From positions 1 through 64,000 of the forward strand of contig JAABTN010000014.1 of assembly GCA_011389895.1 (NCBI GenBank): a stretch of 64,000 nt of DNA, written 5' to 3'. Below, piece by piece: positions 62,534 through 64,000 of this stretch (positions are counted from its first letter, which is position 1; each line of letters opens with the position of its first letter). Made by a program: the position numbers and the translations under genes. Below the pieces are notes generated by a model. It ran no database searches and was not told the origin of the DNA. It was given only the letters and a program-made list of their open reading frames with translations. The stretch comes from Maritimibacter sp. (GTDB lineage Bacteria > Pseudomonadota > Alphaproteobacteria > Rhodobacterales > Rhodobacteraceae).

Positions 62534-63352
62534 ATGGCAAAAGTGGATACGCAACCCCGTGCCATCGACCCGGTCTGGGACCGGATCACAGCCGAAGCCC
62601 AGGAGGCGGTGACACGCGAACCGCTCATGGGCGGGTTGATCCATGCCTGTATCCTGCATCACAAGACGCTGGATAAGGCCCTGTCCTACCGGATCGCGGC
62701 CAAGCTTAGCTCGAACGAGATGTCGATGATGGTGCTGCGCGAGGTCGCGAACGAGGCCTATGCGCTGTCGCCCGAACTGGTCGAGGCCGCGCGCGCCGAT
62801 CTTTCGGCGGTGATGGAGCGTGATCCGGCCACCCACCGGCTGCTGCAACCGATCCTTTATTACAAGGGGTTCCAAGGGATGCAGGCGCATCGGCTGGCCC
62901 ATTGGCTTTTTGAGGACGGGCGCGAAGACCTTGCCTATTTCCTGCAAATGCGCTGTTCCGAGGTCTACGGGATCGACATCCACCCGGCGGCGCGGATCGG
63001 CAAGGGCATCATGATTGACCACGCCCATTCCATCGTGATCGGGGAAACCGCCGTGGTCGGTGACAATGTCTCGATGCTGCATTCCGTCACCTTGGGCGGC
63101 ACCGGCAAGGAAGAAGAGGACCGGCATCCGAAGATTGCCGATGAAGTGCTGATCGGCGCCGGGGCCAAGGTTCTGGGCAATATCTCGGTTGGCTGCTGCT
63201 CGCGCATCGCGGCGGGTTCGGTGGTGCTGTCGGATGTGCCGCCCGCGACGACCGTGGCCGGTGTGCCGGCGAAGGTCGTGGGCGAGGCGGGCTGTGCGCA
63301 CCCCTCGGTGTCCATGAACCAGCTTCTGGGCACACGCGGCAAAGACAGCTGA
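62534..63352 (+). CDS. cysE: Serine O-acetyltransferase
   Basis: A 272-residue enzyme making O-acetylserine for cysteine synthesis. The N-terminal helical domain (about residues 1-140) precedes a left-handed beta-helix of hexapeptide repeats: IDIHPAARIGKGIMIDHAHS, VIGETAVVGDNVSMLHSVTL and VLGNISVGCCSRIAAGSVV in order. The catalytic Asp-His pair is in DHAHS. GGAG precedes the ATG at 62534; an in-frame ATG at 62522 is less well placed. A hairpin follows. Confidence 0.96.
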   Translation: MAKVDTQPRAIDPVWDRITAEAQEAVTREPLMGGLIHACILHHKTLDKALSYRIAAKLSSNEMSMMVLREVANEAYALSPELVEAARADLSAVMERDPATHRLLQPILYYKGFQGMQAHRLAHWLFEDGREDLAYFLQMRCSEVYGIDIHPAARIGKGIMIDHAHSIVIGETAVVGDNVSMLHSVTLGGTGKEEEDRHPKIADEVLIGAGAKVLGNISVGCCSRIAAGSVVLSDVPPATTVAGVPAKVVGEAGCAHPSVSMNQLLGTRGKDS

Positions 63353-63361
63353 CAAAAGCGA

Positions 63362-63385
63362 CCCGGCACAGGCTCTTGTGCCGGG
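63362..63385 (+). terminator. Hairpin terminator after cysE
   Basis: CCCGGCACA (63362-63370) pairs perfectly with TGTGCCGGG (63377-63385) around a GGCTCT loop, 9 bp after the cysE stop. T residues occur only 10 bp later (GTTTTCG), so efficiency may be moderate. Confidence 0.7.
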
Positions 63386-63502
63386 CGTGTTCACGTTTTC
63401 GAAACCTTGGTCGTTTTTTTCGGAAACTCTCGCCGCACGTGAACCGTTTCTTGAGAAAGATCCCGCGATACTCGGGGTCAAATGATCTTGGGAGACGATG
63501 AT

Positions 63503-63571
63503 ATGAAACCCTTTGCAATGTTCGCCATCGGTTGGGTCACAGCCGGCACGATGCTGGCCCTAATCGTGTGA
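63503..63571 (+). CDS. 22-residue membrane peptide
   Basis: A 23-codon frame starting MKPFAMFAIGW and ending TMLALIV, a single hydrophobic helix. GGGAGA lies 7 nt before the ATG. It is in an otherwise gene-free stretch. No homologue is known to me. Confidence 0.4.
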   Translation: MKPFAMFAIGWVTAGTMLALIV

Positions 63572-63766
63572 CACAGGCGGTGTCGCCGGTCGGGTAAGGG
63601 CGAAATCGGGCCGCGCCGGAAAGCGCGCCCAGACCGGAACACTTATAGAACGCCAAACAAGCCCTTGAGTCTCATAGGCAATTTTTCGCGCAAGCTGATC
63701 TCGGTCAATGACAAGCGGCGCGAAATACGAAAGAAAGTTTCTGTGTAAAACAACAGGAAAACTTTC

Positions 63767-63835
63767 ATGTTTCGTCTCTGGATTGCTACCGTATTCGGCT
63801 TTGCTGCGCTTTATGCCGTGGCGATTGCCGCCTGA
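63767..63835 (+). CDS. Second 22-residue membrane peptide
   Basis: A 23-codon frame starting MFRLWIATVFGF and ending AVAIAA, again one hydrophobic helix of the same length as the peptide 196 bp upstream. AGGAAA lies 8 nt before the ATG, and a clear intrinsic terminator follows 28 bp after the stop, supporting a real transcript. The 195 bp between the two peptides shows nothing else. Confidence 0.45.
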   Translation: MFRLWIATVFGFAALYAVAIAA

Positions 63836-63862
63836 TCTGACCAAGAAAAACAAGCAATGAAG

Positions 63863-63896
63863 AAGAGCGCCGGGTCACCACCCCGCGCTCTTTTCT
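63863..63896 (+). terminator. Intrinsic terminator after the second small peptide
   Basis: AAGAGCGC (63863-63870) pairs with GCGCTCTT (63885-63892), extended by an inner GGG/CCC with one unpaired C, and is followed by TTC TT. The remaining 100 bp to the window edge hold a second GC-rich inverted repeat (63922-63946) and no supportable gene. Confidence 0.8.
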
Positions 63897-64000
63897 TGTG
63901 TCAGGGGCCTTGGAAACGAACGGGCCGCGCGGGTGCCCGCACGGCCCTGTCTGGGTCTAGCTGGCTCCGCGTCAGGCAAGCATCACCATCGGGTTTTCAA

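Noticed and set aside
63972-64000. Possible end of a minus-strand gene at the window edge
   Set aside because: A frame ending ENPMVMLA-stop and a nearby GC hairpin (63922-63946) are suggestive, but eight codons are too few to support a gene.
1-64000. CRISPR arrays, insertion sequences, rRNA genes
   Set aside because: No regularly spaced direct repeats, transposase genes or rRNA sequences were seen.

Overview
The window looks like a chromosomal segment of a Rhodobacterales (Roseobacter/Paracoccaceae-type) alphaproteobacterium. The evidence is high GC coding sequence, many families typical of this order (CarD, RpoH, a RibB with a degenerate second domain, Rhodobacterales-type small DUF proteins), a tRNA-His without G-1 and with A73, and above all a complete gene transfer agent (GTA) structural cluster of the Rhodobacter capsulatus type. 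No species can be named from the sequence.

Layout. 1-7.7 kb: the 3' part of ftsH, a methyltransferase, a MOSC protein, then a tetrahydrofolate one-carbon set (fhs and two folD paralogues, the first lacking the catalytic lysine) and a TetR regulator with a palindrome in its promoter. 7.7-13 kb: dnaG and rpoD, separated by a spacer with six GANTC methylation sites, then a lone low-GC MltR-like gene and yjbQ. 13.2-19.5 kb: nrdR-ribD (+) meeting a capsule export/Kdo-transferase group (kpsC, a Wza/KpsD lipoprotein, kpsS) on the minus strand. 19.7-23.8 kb: ribE, a Tat-exported metallo-beta-lactamase, ribB(A), ribH, nusB; with ribD these supply most of riboflavin synthesis. 23.9-32.2 kb: small membrane proteins, an iodotyrosine-deiodinase-like nitroreductase, a probable structured RNA, mmcB, tRNA-His, rluD, rpoH, an oxidoreductase, a DksA-like zinc-finger protein and an M3 peptidase. 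32.4-35.4 kb: three TadE/TadG-type pseudopilin-like genes. 35.5-44.7 kb: pirin, a lipase-like hydrolase, an SCP2 protein, a TPR gene with a frameshift at its signal peptide, a SUV3-like helicase, an S4 protein, fdxA, carD, and divergent cobS/cobT. 44.7-47.8 kb: a 1011-residue protein that appears to join a GspL/PilM-like N-terminus to a GspC/PilP-like C-terminus.

48.1-62.1 kb holds GTA genes g1 to g15 in the canonical order: small and large terminase, portal, protease, major capsid, adaptor, stopper, tail terminator, tail tube, tail chaperones, short tape measure, distal tail, hub, peptidase and megatron. All appear intact and tightly packed. No integrase, replication, lysis or lysogeny gene accompanies them, which fits a domesticated particle rather than a prophage. 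The window ends with a second DksA-like gene, cysE, and two 22-residue membrane peptides in an otherwise non-coding stretch.

The items most worth a second look are the putative structured RNA at about 25.0-25.2 kb, the FolD pair, the GANTC cluster before rpoD, the GspL/GspC-like fusion, the frameshifted TPR gene, the palindromic promoter of the metallo-beta-lactamase gene, and the two conserved glutamates in the TIM-barrel of the GTA megatron.
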